Assembly: GCA_964442285.1 (NCBI GenBank)
Contig: CAYTZH010000021.1
Location: forward strand, 15,692 to 79,691
Source: CAYTZH01 sp964442285
GTDB taxonomy: Bacteria > Myxococcota_A > UBA9160 > JAFDET01
DNA length: 64,000 nt
Direction of reading: 5' to 3'
The notes beneath the pieces are model-generated. The model was given only the letters and a program-made list of their open reading frames with translations, did not search any database and had not been told where the DNA came from. The position numbers and the translations under genes were made by a program. Below are positions 35,015 through 43,197 of the stretch, piece after piece; within the stretch, counting starts at the first letter, position 1; the number at the start of each line of letters is the position of its first letter.

Positions 35015-35920
35015 TCAGCCGTAGGCGTCGGCCAGGCCGTGGAGGGAGAGCTTGTCGAGGGCCTCGCAGAGCGCGTCGGGCGTCCACGGCTCGGCCCGGT
35101 CGACCTCCTGGGTGACCGTCAGCGGCTGGAAGAGACCCACCCGGTTGTGCTCCACCAGGAAGACCTGGCCGTTGATGGCGCCCGCCGCCGGCAGACACAG
35201 GCTCGCGATCACCACGGCCACCTGCTCGGGCGTCTGCATCTGCGCCCGCAGGCTCTCGGCCCGCTTCCGGCCCTGCTCGCCCATGGCCGCGAGCCGGTCG
35301 AAGGCGGCGGCGACCATGGGCGTCCCGGTGGACGCGGGGTTGACGCCGTTGACGGTGATCCCGCTGCCGTCGAGGTCCCGCGAGAGCGCGTTGGTCAGCC
35401 CGAACACGCCGCCCTTGCCGACGGCATAGGGCAGCGAGCCGGGCATGCCGGTGATCCCCGCGCGCGAGACCAGGTTCACGATGCGGCCCCAGCCGCGCTC
35501 GCGCATGGGCGCGAGCGCGTGGCGCGCGCAGTAGAAGGACCCCTGGATGTGGGTCGCCACCACGCGGTCGAAGGTCTCGGCGTCGAGATCCCAGGGCGAG
35601 CCCGAGAAGGCCACGCCCGCGTTGTTCACGAGCACGTCGAGCCCGCCGAACTCGCCCACTCCCAGGGCGACCATGCGCGCCGCGCCGTCCCAGTCGGCGA
35701 CCGAGTCGAGACTCGCCGCGGCGCGGCCCCCCGCGGCGCGGATCTCGCCCGCCACCTGCTCGGCGGTGGAGGCCCCGGCCTCGTCCCGGCCGATGTCGTT
35801 CACGACGACGGCGGCGCCCAGGCGAGCGAGCGCCCGGGCCGTGGCGCCGCCGATGCCGCGACCGGCGCCGGTGACGAGCGCCGTCCTGCCCTCGAGCGGG
35901 CGATCGAGATCCTGGCTCAT
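35015..35920 (-). CDS. SDR-family dehydrogenase, MFE-2/3-hydroxyacyl-CoA dehydrogenase-like
   Basis: 301 residues from ATG 35920. The motif is LVTGAGRGIGGATA, then VVVNDIGRDEAGAS, which resembles the dehydrogenase domain of the MFE-2/HSD17B4 family. NNAG is intact (LVNNAGVAF), and the catalytic Ser-Tyr-Lys region is NLVSRAGITG ... YAVGKGG (Tyr and Lys present). An extended C-terminus follows (PWTPDALCEAL), as in these larger SDRs. It probably oxidises a 3-hydroxyacyl-CoA or a steroid alcohol. It is the last gene of the minus-strand run amidohydrolase, cyclase, LLM, SDR, 35 bp after the LLM gene. Confidence 0.87.
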   Translation of the reverse strand: MSQDLDRPLEGRTALVTGAGRGIGGATARALARLGAAVVVNDIGRDEAGASTAEQVAGEIRAAGGRAAASLDSVADWDGAARMVALGVGEFGGLDVLVNNAGVAFSGSPWDLDAETFDRVVATHIQGSFYCARHALAPMRERGWGRIVNLVSRAGITGMPGSLPYAVGKGGVFGLTNALSRDLDGSGITVNGVNPASTGTPMVAAAFDRLAAMGEQGRKRAESLRAQMQTPEQVAVVIASLCLPAAGAINGQVFLVEHNRVGLFQPLTVTQEVDRAEPWTPDALCEALDKLSLHGLADAYG

Positions 35921-35955
35921 CCCACCAGCTCCACGCACGTTCGCGCTGCCCACTC

Positions 35956-37083
35956 CTAGCGGAACTTCGGCAGCACCTTCTCCCCGAGCAGCGCGATCGA
36001 CCCCAGGGTCTTCTCGTGGGGGACGTGCGGTCCCACGGCCGGGATCAGCACCAGCTGGTCGAGGCCGATGTCGCGGTAGCGCTCGATGGTGCGCTCCACG
36101 TCGTCGGGATCGCCCACGCACACCCCGTTCTGGTACAGGAAGTCGCGCTCGGCGGGCCCCTCGGGCACCGGCCCCTTGACCTCCGGATCCTTGTACGCGG
36201 CGCGAATCAGCTCGCGGATCTTCGTCTGCGGGATGGGCCGAGGGACGTCCCGGAGGCGCTCCGCGTACTGGGGGATCGTGTCGAAGAAGACCGAGAAGTG
36301 GCCCTTGATGGCGCTGGCGTTCCCGGCCCCGTAGCGACTCCGCGCCTCCTCGCCGTCGGGCAGGCAGAGCAGCGGGGCGATGGCCATGATCTTGTCGTAG
36401 ACGAACTCGCCGACGGGCTCCTCGGTGCCGATGTGGGCCTTGTAGGTCTCCACCAGGGGCCGCAGCCGCTCCGGATCCGAGAAGCTGAACATCGCCACAC
36501 CGATGCCGCGCTTCGCCGCCAGCTCGACGGTAGGCGGGTTCGAGGCCGTCACCCACAGCGGCGGATGCGGATTCTGCACCGGCTTGGGGAGGATGCAGCG
36601 CTCGGGCACGGAGAAGTGTCTGCCTTCCCACGAGAAGAGATCCCGGGTCCACATCCTGGGGATGGCGCGGATGGCCTCGTCCCACAGGTCGCGGGTCTCC
36701 TCGTTCAGCAGGCCGAACGTGTTGACCTCCGTCGACCCGCTGCCGCGGCCGGTGCCCAGCTCGACACGGCCGTGGGTCAGCACGTCGATCATGGCGATCT
36801 GCTCGGCCACGCGCACGGGGTGGTTGATGGGCGGGCAGAGGTTGAAGATCCCCGTGACCACCCGGATGCGCTCGGTCTTCATGCCCACCGCCAGGCACAT
36901 CAGGTGCGAGGAGCTGCAGTGGGAGTACTCCTCCAGGGCGTGGTGCTCCGGCGCCCAGAAGGTCTCGAAGCCGGCCCGGTCGGCGGCGATCCCGATCTCC
37001 ACGTCGCGGCGCAGCCGGGTCGGCTCGCTCTTCTCCCAGGGCCGGGGACCGACGCTCCCCCCGCAGAACACTCCGAACTCCAT
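35956..37083 (-). CDS. LLM-class flavin/F420-dependent oxidoreductase
   Basis: 375 residues, with AAAGGAGT ribosome site before ATG 37083. The N-terminal strand MEFGVFCGGSVG, WAPEHHALEEYSHCSSSHL and VAEQIAMIDVLTHGRVELGTG are typical of LLM proteins of the bacterial luciferase alpha/beta-like group. It is distinct from the paralogue at 33187 (about 20-25% similar by eye). It lies between the cyclase and SDR genes in a minus-strand run, so it likely carries out one redox or oxygenase step on the same substrate. Confidence 0.88.
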   Translation of the reverse strand: MEFGVFCGGSVGPRPWEKSEPTRLRRDVEIGIAADRAGFETFWAPEHHALEEYSHCSSSHLMCLAVGMKTERIRVVTGIFNLCPPINHPVRVAEQIAMIDVLTHGRVELGTGRGSGSTEVNTFGLLNEETRDLWDEAIRAIPRMWTRDLFSWEGRHFSVPERCILPKPVQNPHPPLWVTASNPPTVELAAKRGIGVAMFSFSDPERLRPLVETYKAHIGTEEPVGEFVYDKIMAIAPLLCLPDGEEARSRYGAGNASAIKGHFSVFFDTIPQYAERLRDVPRPIPQTKIRELIRAAYKDPEVKGPVPEGPAERDFLYQNGVCVGDPDDVERTIERYRDIGLDQLVLIPAVGPHVPHEKTLGSIALLGEKVLPKFR

Positions 37084-37169
37084 CCGCGACTCCTTTGCGG
37101 CCCGCATCCTACGCCGGTCCCCGGCTCCGATCCAAGGGGATTCTGGCGCGCCGCGGCCGTGCCCCGCGG

Positions 37170-38099
37170 CTACTTCAGCGCGAGCGGATTCACCGGCGTT
37201 CCGGTGCCACCCACGATGGGGAGCGCCTGGGCGACCAGCATGAACTCCCAGACCCGGTCCTCCGCGCAGTCGCGCGCCAGCTCCTCCAGGTACCAGAACT
37301 CGCCGAGGTGGATCCCGAGGTTGCACAGGGCCAGCATGTGGAACGGGATCGCGACGCCGTCCAGGACGCCGCTCGCCTCCACCATGCTGTTGTCGGCGGC
37401 CACCGCCGCCACCTCGCGCGCGTGCAGCCACGCCGCAGTCTCCCAGTGCAGCCCCGCCTCCTTGCCGTGGAAGACCGACCAGTCCGCGAACTCTCCGACG
37501 GTGGACATCTGCCCGGTGCGCACGACCAGGATGTCGCCGGAGCCGACGCCCACGCCCTGGGCTGCCTCGGTCGCCTCGAGATCGGCCGTGGTGATCGCGT
37601 AGCCGACCTCCAGGCAGTCCACGCCCTTCTCCCGCGCCACGTCGAGCAGCACACCCCGGGAGACGAAATCCGCGTGGACCTTGTCGATCCCGTTCCGCGC
37701 TGCGCCCCGCGAGGTGACGCTGGCCGCAGGGTGGCCGTTGTAGAGCTTGTCGCCGTAGAAGATGTGGCAGAGGGCGTCCCACTGGGTGCCGCCCTGCACG
37801 GTGAGGGCCAGGAAGTCGTCGGTGTAGCGGCAGTCGTGGCCCAGGTCGATCGGTCCGGCGGGATCGCAGCCGGTGGCGGTCATGAAGTGCAGCGGGTTGA
37901 CCCGCCCCCCCAGGCCCCGCTGCGGCCCCCGCCCATTGGCCACGGGGATCGACAGCGAGAAGCTCCGGCCCCGACGCACCAGGCCCGCGGCCGCGCGCCG
38001 CTTCTCCTCGGTGATGTAGTTGAGCGCCCCGCGCTCGTCCGCGTCGCCCCAGCGACCCCAGTTGCTGAGCTCCGCCAGGAGGGTCTCGAAGTCCGCCAT
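37170..38099 (-). CDS. Cyclase-family (kynurenine-formamidase-like) metalloprotein
   Basis: 309 residues of the Cyclase family (PF04199). The motif HxGTHxDxPxH is here VQGGTQWDALCH: the first His is Gln and the second is Gln, while Asp and the third His remain. This Gln form recurs in an actinobacterial and deltaproteobacterial subgroup with FYGDKLYNGH, so it may use fewer or different metal ligands. ALCHIFYGDK then ADFVSRGVLLDVA follow the family order. Members hydrolyse or cyclise small acids and amides. It is in an operon with amidohydrolase, LLM and SDR genes. Actual reaction unknown. Confidence 0.82.
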   Translation of the reverse strand: MADFETLLAELSNWGRWGDADERGALNYITEEKRRAAAGLVRRGRSFSLSIPVANGRGPQRGLGGRVNPLHFMTATGCDPAGPIDLGHDCRYTDDFLALTVQGGTQWDALCHIFYGDKLYNGHPAASVTSRGAARNGIDKVHADFVSRGVLLDVAREKGVDCLEVGYAITTADLEATEAAQGVGVGSGDILVVRTGQMSTVGEFADWSVFHGKEAGLHWETAAWLHAREVAAVAADNSMVEASGVLDGVAIPFHMLALCNLGIHLGEFWYLEELARDCAEDRVWEFMLVAQALPIVGGTGTPVNPLALK

Positions 38100-38134
38100 C
38101 GGATGCCCGAGCGCCGTCGGCCGCTCGCGCCGGC

Positions 38135-38245
38135 CTAGCTCCGGCCCATCAGGGCCAGCGCTGCAGGGGCGGCGCCCATGCCCGGGGCGCCGCCCACGAC
38201 GACCCCGCGCTTGCGGTCGAAACGGAATGCATCGAAGGGCGACAT
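38135..38245 (-). pseudogene. Truncated SDR gene: N-terminal 36 codons only
   Basis: A 36-codon frame with its own GGAGGAG ribosome site reads MSPFDAFRFDRKRGVVVGGA then PGMGAAPAALALMGRS before TAG. It matches the start of SDR enzymes (beta strand, then GxxxGxG as GGAPGMG) and stops inside the first helix. It lies between the cyclase and amidohydrolase genes in the minus-strand run. It is best read as the relic of a lost SDR gene; the rest of the 238-bp gap holds nothing recognisable. Confidence 0.6.
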
Positions 38246-38337
38246 CCGAACGACTCCTCCCGCACCGGCCCCCGCCGGACCGGCCCGGCAGTATACGTGG
38301 ATCGGCCCGGCATGTGGGAAGGAAGGCGTGCGCGCGG

Positions 38338-39561
38338 CTAGCGACCCTCGAAGCGCGCGCGCTGGAAGGCCAGGCAGGTGGAGTCGGCGGGGATCTCGTC
38401 CAGGGGCGTGGCGACGAGCTCCGGGGTGATTCCGGCCTGGTCCGCCGCGGGCCGCAGCGCCCCCAGATCGAAGCCGTAGAGCCGTGCGGCGTTCTCACCC
38501 AGCATCATCCGCACCTCGGCCTCGGGCACGTCCGAGAAGGCCAGGCGCATGTTCTCCCGCGAGTAGGGGTAGCTGCCCTCGTAGTGGGGGTAGTCGTTGC
38601 CCCAGAGGATCTTGTCCACGCCCACGATCTCGCGGCCCTTGATCTCGCGGGGCCCCGGGAAGCTCGCCCCGTACCAGCAGTTGCGCCTGGCGTAGAAGCT
38701 GGGCAGCTCCTTCAGCGCGGGATCGCGGGCGGTGTCGATCTCGCCGATCGCGCCGGCCTTCCAGGCCAGGTACATGGCGTCCATCTGTCGCATGAGGCCG
38801 GGCGCCCAGCCGCAGCCCGACTCGGTCAGGATGTAACGGAGCCTCGGGAAACGCTCGAAGACGCCGCCCATGATGAGGTGCGTGTAGCCGCGCTGCACGA
38901 AGAAGGTCATCTCGAGCGCCCAGAGCGCCTTCGCCCCCTGGCCCTCGCAGTAGGTGGGCGAGCCCTGGCCCGAGTGCTGGTTCATCACCAGGTCGCAGTC
39001 CTGGATGACCGCCCAGAGCCGATCGTAGTCGGGATGGTTGAGCGGCTTCAGCCAGTGCTCGCTGGGCGAGGGCAGCGGCAGCAGGACACCCCCCCGCAGA
39101 CCGTTCTCGGCGATCCAGCGCACGTCCTCGATGGCGTCGTCGATGTGGTTCAGGTGGATGAGGCCGATGCCCGCGCGGCGCTCCGGGGAGTCGCGACAGA
39201 ACTCGGCCAGCCAGCGGTTGTGGGCACGCGTCCCTGCCAGGGCGCGCTCGTACGCCGGAGGCGACGGAGGCGGCGAGACGTGGAAGGCGCTGGCGTAGAA
39301 CGGCGGCACCGTGTTCGGGAAGATCACCTCGCCCACGACGCCGTCGCCCAGCAGGTCCGAGAGGCGCTCCGCGGAGTCCCAGTTCTTGGTCTTCTTGCCG
39401 CCGATGTGCTTCTTCGCGGGGTTCCGGTAGCTGCCGCGCCAAGCGTCGAAGTCGTCGCGGTAGCGCGGCTCCAGGTAGTCGCGGTAGGCGTCGATCGAGG
39501 CCCCCGCGTGGGTGTCGGCCGTGATGCAGACGTAGGGAGACGGGTCGGTCGCCGGCGGCAT
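38338..39561 (-). CDS. Amidohydrolase family 2 (PF04909) enzyme
   Basis: 407 residues with GAGGAGA before ATG 39561. The N-terminus ITADTHAGASIDAYRDYLEP shows the DTH metal motif, GLIHLNHIDDAIEDV and the strand HLIMGGVFERFPRLRYILTE follow, and the end has the metal Asp in ILWGNDYPHYEGSYPY. It differs from the first amidohydrolase (22638-23819) but belongs to the same family. It is the first gene of the minus-strand run amidohydrolase-cyclase-LLM-SDR. Members of this family decarboxylate or hydrolyse cyclic acids. Substrate unknown. Confidence 0.88.
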   Translation of the reverse strand: MPPATDPSPYVCITADTHAGASIDAYRDYLEPRYRDDFDAWRGSYRNPAKKHIGGKKTKNWDSAERLSDLLGDGVVGEVIFPNTVPPFYASAFHVSPPPSPPAYERALAGTRAHNRWLAEFCRDSPERRAGIGLIHLNHIDDAIEDVRWIAENGLRGGVLLPLPSPSEHWLKPLNHPDYDRLWAVIQDCDLVMNQHSGQGSPTYCEGQGAKALWALEMTFFVQRGYTHLIMGGVFERFPRLRYILTESGCGWAPGLMRQMDAMYLAWKAGAIGEIDTARDPALKELPSFYARRNCWYGASFPGPREIKGREIVGVDKILWGNDYPHYEGSYPYSRENMRLAFSDVPEAEVRMMLGENAARLYGFDLGALRPAADQAGITPELVATPLDEIPADSTCLAFQRARFEGR

Positions 39562-39665
39562 GGGAGCTCTCCTCGAGATGGCCGCCGCCAGGGTACCGCG
39601 GCCGGGCGCGTTCGACCGGTGTCAGCCGTCTTCGGGCCGGCTCACCAGGCGGTCGCCTCGACCAC

Positions 39666-39746
39666 ATGGGCGTGGCCGACCTCCAGCCGGAGCTGAACCG
39701 GCTCTCGAAGGCGGGCCGCTGGCGCGAAATGACGGCGGAGACCTCG
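39666..39746 (+). pseudogene. Internal fragment of an LLM-class oxidoreductase
   Basis: The 27-codon stretch GVADLQPELNRLSKAGRWRE is close to an internal conserved block of a common LLM subgroup (PDVQPxLNxLSKxGRWAEM). Nothing before or after matches the family, and the frame then runs on without homology. It lies in the 263-bp gap between the minus-strand amidohydrolase and the plus-strand P450. The match is short, so this is a tentative remnant; no promoter or other element is clear in the gap. Confidence 0.35.
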
Positions 39747-39824
39747 GCGTCGCCACGGCCGAGGGCACCGCGTTCGATCCCGGGCATTCGCCGGGCTAGC
39801 ATGGAGCCCATCGAGGAGCCCCCC

Positions 39825-41105
39825 ATGTTCCAGCCCGAGCTGCCGAGCCGCATCGAGGACGTCGACCTGTCCGAGCCCGACTTCTGGATGGCCTCCCGCG
39901 AGCGCCGCGAGGGCGCCTTCGCCCTGCTGCGTCGGGAGCAGCCGCTGAGCTTCCAGCAGGAGTTCGAGCCGCCGCCCCAGGTGCCGATCCCGCGGGGCCC
40001 GGGCTACTGGGCGGTGACCCGCCACGCGGACATCCTGGAGGCCAGCCGCCGCTCGGACCTCTTCTGCTCCGGCAAGGGCTCGAACATCCCCGATCTACCG
40101 GCGGCGATGAATGAGTTCTTCGGCTCGATGATCAACATGGACGACCCGCGTCATGCGCGCCTCCGGCGCATCGTCTCGCGGGGCTTCACGCCCCGGAGCC
40201 TGGCCCGGCTCGAGAACGACGTGGAACGCCGCGCGGCCGCGCTGGTGGACGGCGTGATCGAGAAGGGCGAGTGCGACTTCGTGCGCGAGATCGCCGCCCC
40301 CCTGCCCCTGGGCATCATCTGCGACATGATGGGCATCCCCGAGAGCCAGATGCAGTTCGTGTTCGACCAGACGAACCTCATCCTCGGCCTCGGCGACCCG
40401 GACTACGTCGCGCCCGGCTCGAACCCGCTGGTCGCCGCCATGCAGGCGGGCCAGGAGCTTGCGCAGCTCATGAACGAGATCGGCCAGGACCGCCGGGCGA
40501 ACCCCCGGGACGATCTGACCTCCCAGCTGCTGCACGCAGAGGTCGACGGCGACGTGCTCACGGAGCAGGAGCTGGCCTCGTTCTTCATCCTGCTCGTGGC
40601 GGCCGGCAACGAGACGACCCGCAACGCCATCAGCCACGGCATGAAGGCCCTGACCGACCATCCAGACGAGCGCCGCCGCTGGGCCGCCGACTTCGAGGGG
40701 CTCGCCCCGACCGCCGTCGAGGAGATCGTGCGCTGGGCCACCCCCGTGATCCACTTCCGGCGCACCGCCACCCGGGACACGGAGCTCGGCGGCCAGCCGA
40801 TCCGCGAGGGCGAGAAGGTCGTGCTCTGGTACAACTCCGGCAATCGCGACGAGGCGGCCTTCGAGGATCCCTACCGCTTCGACGTCGCCCGCAGCCCGAA
40901 CGAGCACGTGGGATTCGGCGGCCCGGGGGCCCACTACTGCCTGGGCGCGAACCTCGCGCGGCGGGAGATCAAGGTGGTGTTCCGGGAGCTCTTCGCCCGG
41001 CTTCCGGATCTCGAGATCACCTCCGAGCCCGAGTGGCTGCGCTCGAACTTCATCCACGGCATCAAGCGCATGAGCTGCGCCTTCACCCCGGGCGGCGCCG
41101 CCTAG
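39825..41105 (+). CDS. Cytochrome P450 (CYP125/142-like)
   Basis: 426 residues from ATG 39825, which has GAGGAG seven bases upstream (ATG 39801 is the alternative). The I-helix motif is AAGNETTRN (260-265), ExxR is Glu300-Arg303 (EEIVR), and the heme loop is FGGPGAHYCLGANLARRE with Cys372. The overall pattern is that of steroid or terpenoid C-terminal oxidases (CYP125/CYP142 type). It is soluble and needs electrons from a ferredoxin; a 2Fe-2S ferredoxin-like protein lies at 42801. It ends at CTAG shared with the convergent gene. Confidence 0.9.
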   Translation: MFQPELPSRIEDVDLSEPDFWMASRERREGAFALLRREQPLSFQQEFEPPPQVPIPRGPGYWAVTRHADILEASRRSDLFCSGKGSNIPDLPAAMNEFFGSMINMDDPRHARLRRIVSRGFTPRSLARLENDVERRAAALVDGVIEKGECDFVREIAAPLPLGIICDMMGIPESQMQFVFDQTNLILGLGDPDYVAPGSNPLVAAMQAGQELAQLMNEIGQDRRANPRDDLTSQLLHAEVDGDVLTEQELASFFILLVAAGNETTRNAISHGMKALTDHPDERRRWAADFEGLAPTAVEEIVRWATPVIHFRRTATRDTELGGQPIREGEKVVLWYNSGNRDEAAFEDPYRFDVARSPNEHVGFGGPGAHYCLGANLARREIKVVFRELFARLPDLEITSEPEWLRSNFIHGIKRMSCAFTPGGAA

Positions 41106-41764
41106 GGCGTCCGCCGCCGCGCGCGGTCCCGGCCTCGCCCGGATGCGTACGCGACCCCCGCGAGCCCGCCGAGGAGCGCCGCGAGACCGAGCGGCGTGAG
41201 GGCCGGAACCGCCGTGGGGCCCGGGTCCGGCTGCGGCGGGGAATGCGTCGTCTCGAGACGGAAGGTGTAGGTCGTCACCGGCGCGTTCGCCCCGATCGCC
41301 GCCAGATCGAAGAGCGCCGCGTCCTGGACCGGCGCGAGCAGGGTGACCGCCGCAGGCGTGCTGCCGTCGGCCGTGCTCTGGGCGATCAGCGTGAGGCCGG
41401 TCAGGCTGCCCGCCACCGGCTGCCCGTTGCCGTCGACCCAGGTGAGCGGGCCGATCGCCCACTCGGTGTTGGAGGCGAAGCCCGCGTTGCCCGGCGCGAA
41501 GTCGAGCGTCAGCTGGAAGGTCTCGCCATCGAGCCAGTCGAGCTCCACGCGCTGGCCGAAGACGAGCACGTCGCCGCCGGGACCGGAGCCCTTGAGGTCG
41601 TTGCCCGGGAGTCCGTCGGCGCTGCCCGAGAAGCCGATCACGGCCCCCGACGGCGGGAAGGTCGCCACCGCGCCGTTGAAATCCGTTCCGATGACCGAGG
41701 CCTCGGCCGAGGCCGTGAAGAGTGTGGCGGCGGCCGCCGCCACAACGAGCCACTTGCATTTCAT
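41102..41764 (-). CDS. Secreted protein with IPTL-CTERM-like sorting tail
   Basis: 220 residues. A signal peptide (1-22, ending AEA) is followed by a beta-rich extracellular domain with no family I recognise (GSADGLPGNDLKGSGPGGD and VELDWLDGETFQLTLDF). The tail VPALTPLGLAALLGGLAGVA plus RGRDRARRR matches the IPTL-CTERM pattern (VP-x-L, a hydrophobic helix and a basic end). AGGAG precedes ATG 41764. Its stop codon overlaps the P450 stop in a shared CTAG. Probably exported and surface-sorted; function unknown. Confidence 0.75.
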   Translation of the reverse strand: MKCKWLVVAAAAATLFTASAEASVIGTDFNGAVATFPPSGAVIGFSGSADGLPGNDLKGSGPGGDVLVFGQRVELDWLDGETFQLTLDFAPGNAGFASNTEWAIGPLTWVDGNGQPVAGSLTGLTLIAQSTADGSTPAAVTLLAPVQDAALFDLAAIGANAPVTTYTFRLETTHSPPQPDPGPTAVPALTPLGLAALLGGLAGVAYASGRGRDRARRRTP

Positions 41765-41905
41765 CGGGGTCTCCTGCTCCGCATCTCTCGCTCGATCTGG
41801 CCCCATCCGAGGCCGAGCCTACGAACGCGGAGGGATGCCCCACTGTGACCCGGCGCACAGCTTCACCGAGGCGTCACGTCGCGGCGGGCAGGCGGCTCGG
41901 GCGTC

Positions 41906-42652
41906 CTAGGACGGCTCCCGGGCCTTCACGTGACGGACGCGGACGAGCCCCACGCCGTCGATCGGCTCCGGGGTCGCGGCCATCTCGAACCAGCGGCGCT
42001 CCCGGGGCGCGTGGCAGGGGTAGGCGAACGGCGGCGCCTTCTCGCCCGCGAGGGCGCTCCCGATCCGGTCGACGGCGCGCTGCGCGTCGTCGCGATCGGG
42101 GCCCGCCTCGGTCCGACGACACACCTCCAGGTAGTTCTCGCCCAGACCCCACTCCCCCCGCGCATAGCCATTGGCACGGGCGAAGTGCCGCCACGCTCCG
42201 TTCACCATCCAGACCACGCCCTGGGGAAGGAGCACCGTCGCGATGGCGGGATCCCGCTCGAGGTCGAGAGTCAGGGCCAGGCGACGCGCGGCGGCCCCAC
42301 GGGCCAGGCGGACCGCCTCCCGCAGCGCGTCCATGTGGAAGGGCTTCTCGAGCCGCGTGGCCAGGGCCGCCAAGGGCTCGTCGTCGAGTCGCTCGGCATC
42401 GCCGGTCAGCACCACGACGCCCGTTGCCGGCCGGCTCAGGAGCAGCCACGGTACCAGCCGCGCCCCGTTGTGGGGCATCGACGCGTCGCACACCACCACG
42501 TCGAAGGTCGTGCCGACCAGCCGCACGAGCGCCTCGGCACCGTCACACGCTCCGACGACGTCCTGCCCTTCGCGCTCGAAGAGACGCCGGGCCACGTTTC
42601 GAACCTCGCCGTCTTCGACCGCAACCAGCGCTATGGGGCCTCGCTCGCTCAC
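41906..42652 (-). CDS. Receiver-domain protein with a C-terminal PAS-like domain
   Basis: 248 residues from GTG 42652. The receiver domain has Asp56 in VVVCDASMP, and LVAVEDG supplies the acidic pocket, which suggests a functional phospho-acceptor. The PAS-like domain follows (residues about 125-240): WRHFARANGY, GENYLEVCRRTE and FAYPCHAPRERRWFEM. It has no DNA-binding or enzymatic output, so it may be a phosphorelay or sensory adaptor. No histidine kinase is adjacent; the hybrid kinase at 18589 is the only one in the window. It is divergent from the ferredoxin gene. Confidence 0.8.
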   Translation of the reverse strand: MSERGPIALVAVEDGEVRNVARRLFEREGQDVVGACDGAEALVRLVGTTFDVVVCDASMPHNGARLVPWLLLSRPATGVVVLTGDAERLDDEPLAALATRLEKPFHMDALREAVRLARGAAARRLALTLDLERDPAIATVLLPQGVVWMVNGAWRHFARANGYARGEWGLGENYLEVCRRTEAGPDRDDAQRAVDRIGSALAGEKAPPFAYPCHAPRERRWFEMAATPEPIDGVGLVRVRHVKAREPS

Positions 42653-42800
42653 GCCGTCTCCCGGGCCACGACCTCATCCTACGCCCTTTTCCGGATCCCG
42701 GGAAGCGGCTCCGGCAGATCGGAAGGAGCCCGTCCGGCCCCGCGGCGAGCGCCCGCGCCGGGCCGGCGTCCGCTCGGCCTCCCCGCTACGCTCCGCCGCC

Positions 42801-43193
42801 ATGTCCCGTCGCGACGAGATCCAGCTCCGCATCGCGCGTGAGAAGGCGCAGGAGCTCGGGGTCGACCGCATCCGTCGTCACATCTTCCTGTGTAGCGACC
42901 AGACGAAGCCCAAGTGCAGTCCCAAGGAGGCGGGTCTCGAGGCCTGGGAGTACCTGAAGCGCCGGCTGCGGGAGCTCGACCTGCTGGGCGCCGGCGGCGT
43001 CTACCGCACCAAGGCCAACTGCCTGCAGGTCTGCGCCAAGGGTCCGATCGCCGTGGTGTATCCCGAGGGCACCTGGTACCACGGCTGCACCCCGGAGGTG
43101 CTCGAGCGGATCATCCAGGAGCACCTGATCGGCGGTCGCCCCGTGGCGGAGCACGTGCTCCTGACCCACCCGCTCGGAGACGGGTCGCCCTGA
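42801..43193 (+). CDS. Thioredoxin-like [2Fe-2S] ferredoxin
   Basis: 130 residues. The cluster ligands appear as CSDQTKPKC near residue 31, followed by NCLQVCAKGPIAVVYPEG, the pattern of thioredoxin-like 2Fe-2S proteins such as the Azotobacter shethna I type and NuoE C-domain. A YHGCTPE region follows. It is soluble and could pass electrons to the nearby P450 or monooxygenases. It stands as a single gene, convergent with the HupE gene (4-bp gap). The partner is an inference from proximity. Confidence 0.88.
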   Translation: MSRRDEIQLRIAREKAQELGVDRIRRHIFLCSDQTKPKCSPKEAGLEAWEYLKRRLRELDLLGAGGVYRTKANCLQVCAKGPIAVVYPEGTWYHGCTPEVLERIIQEHLIGGRPVAEHVLLTHPLGDGSP

Positions 43194-43197
43194 GTCC

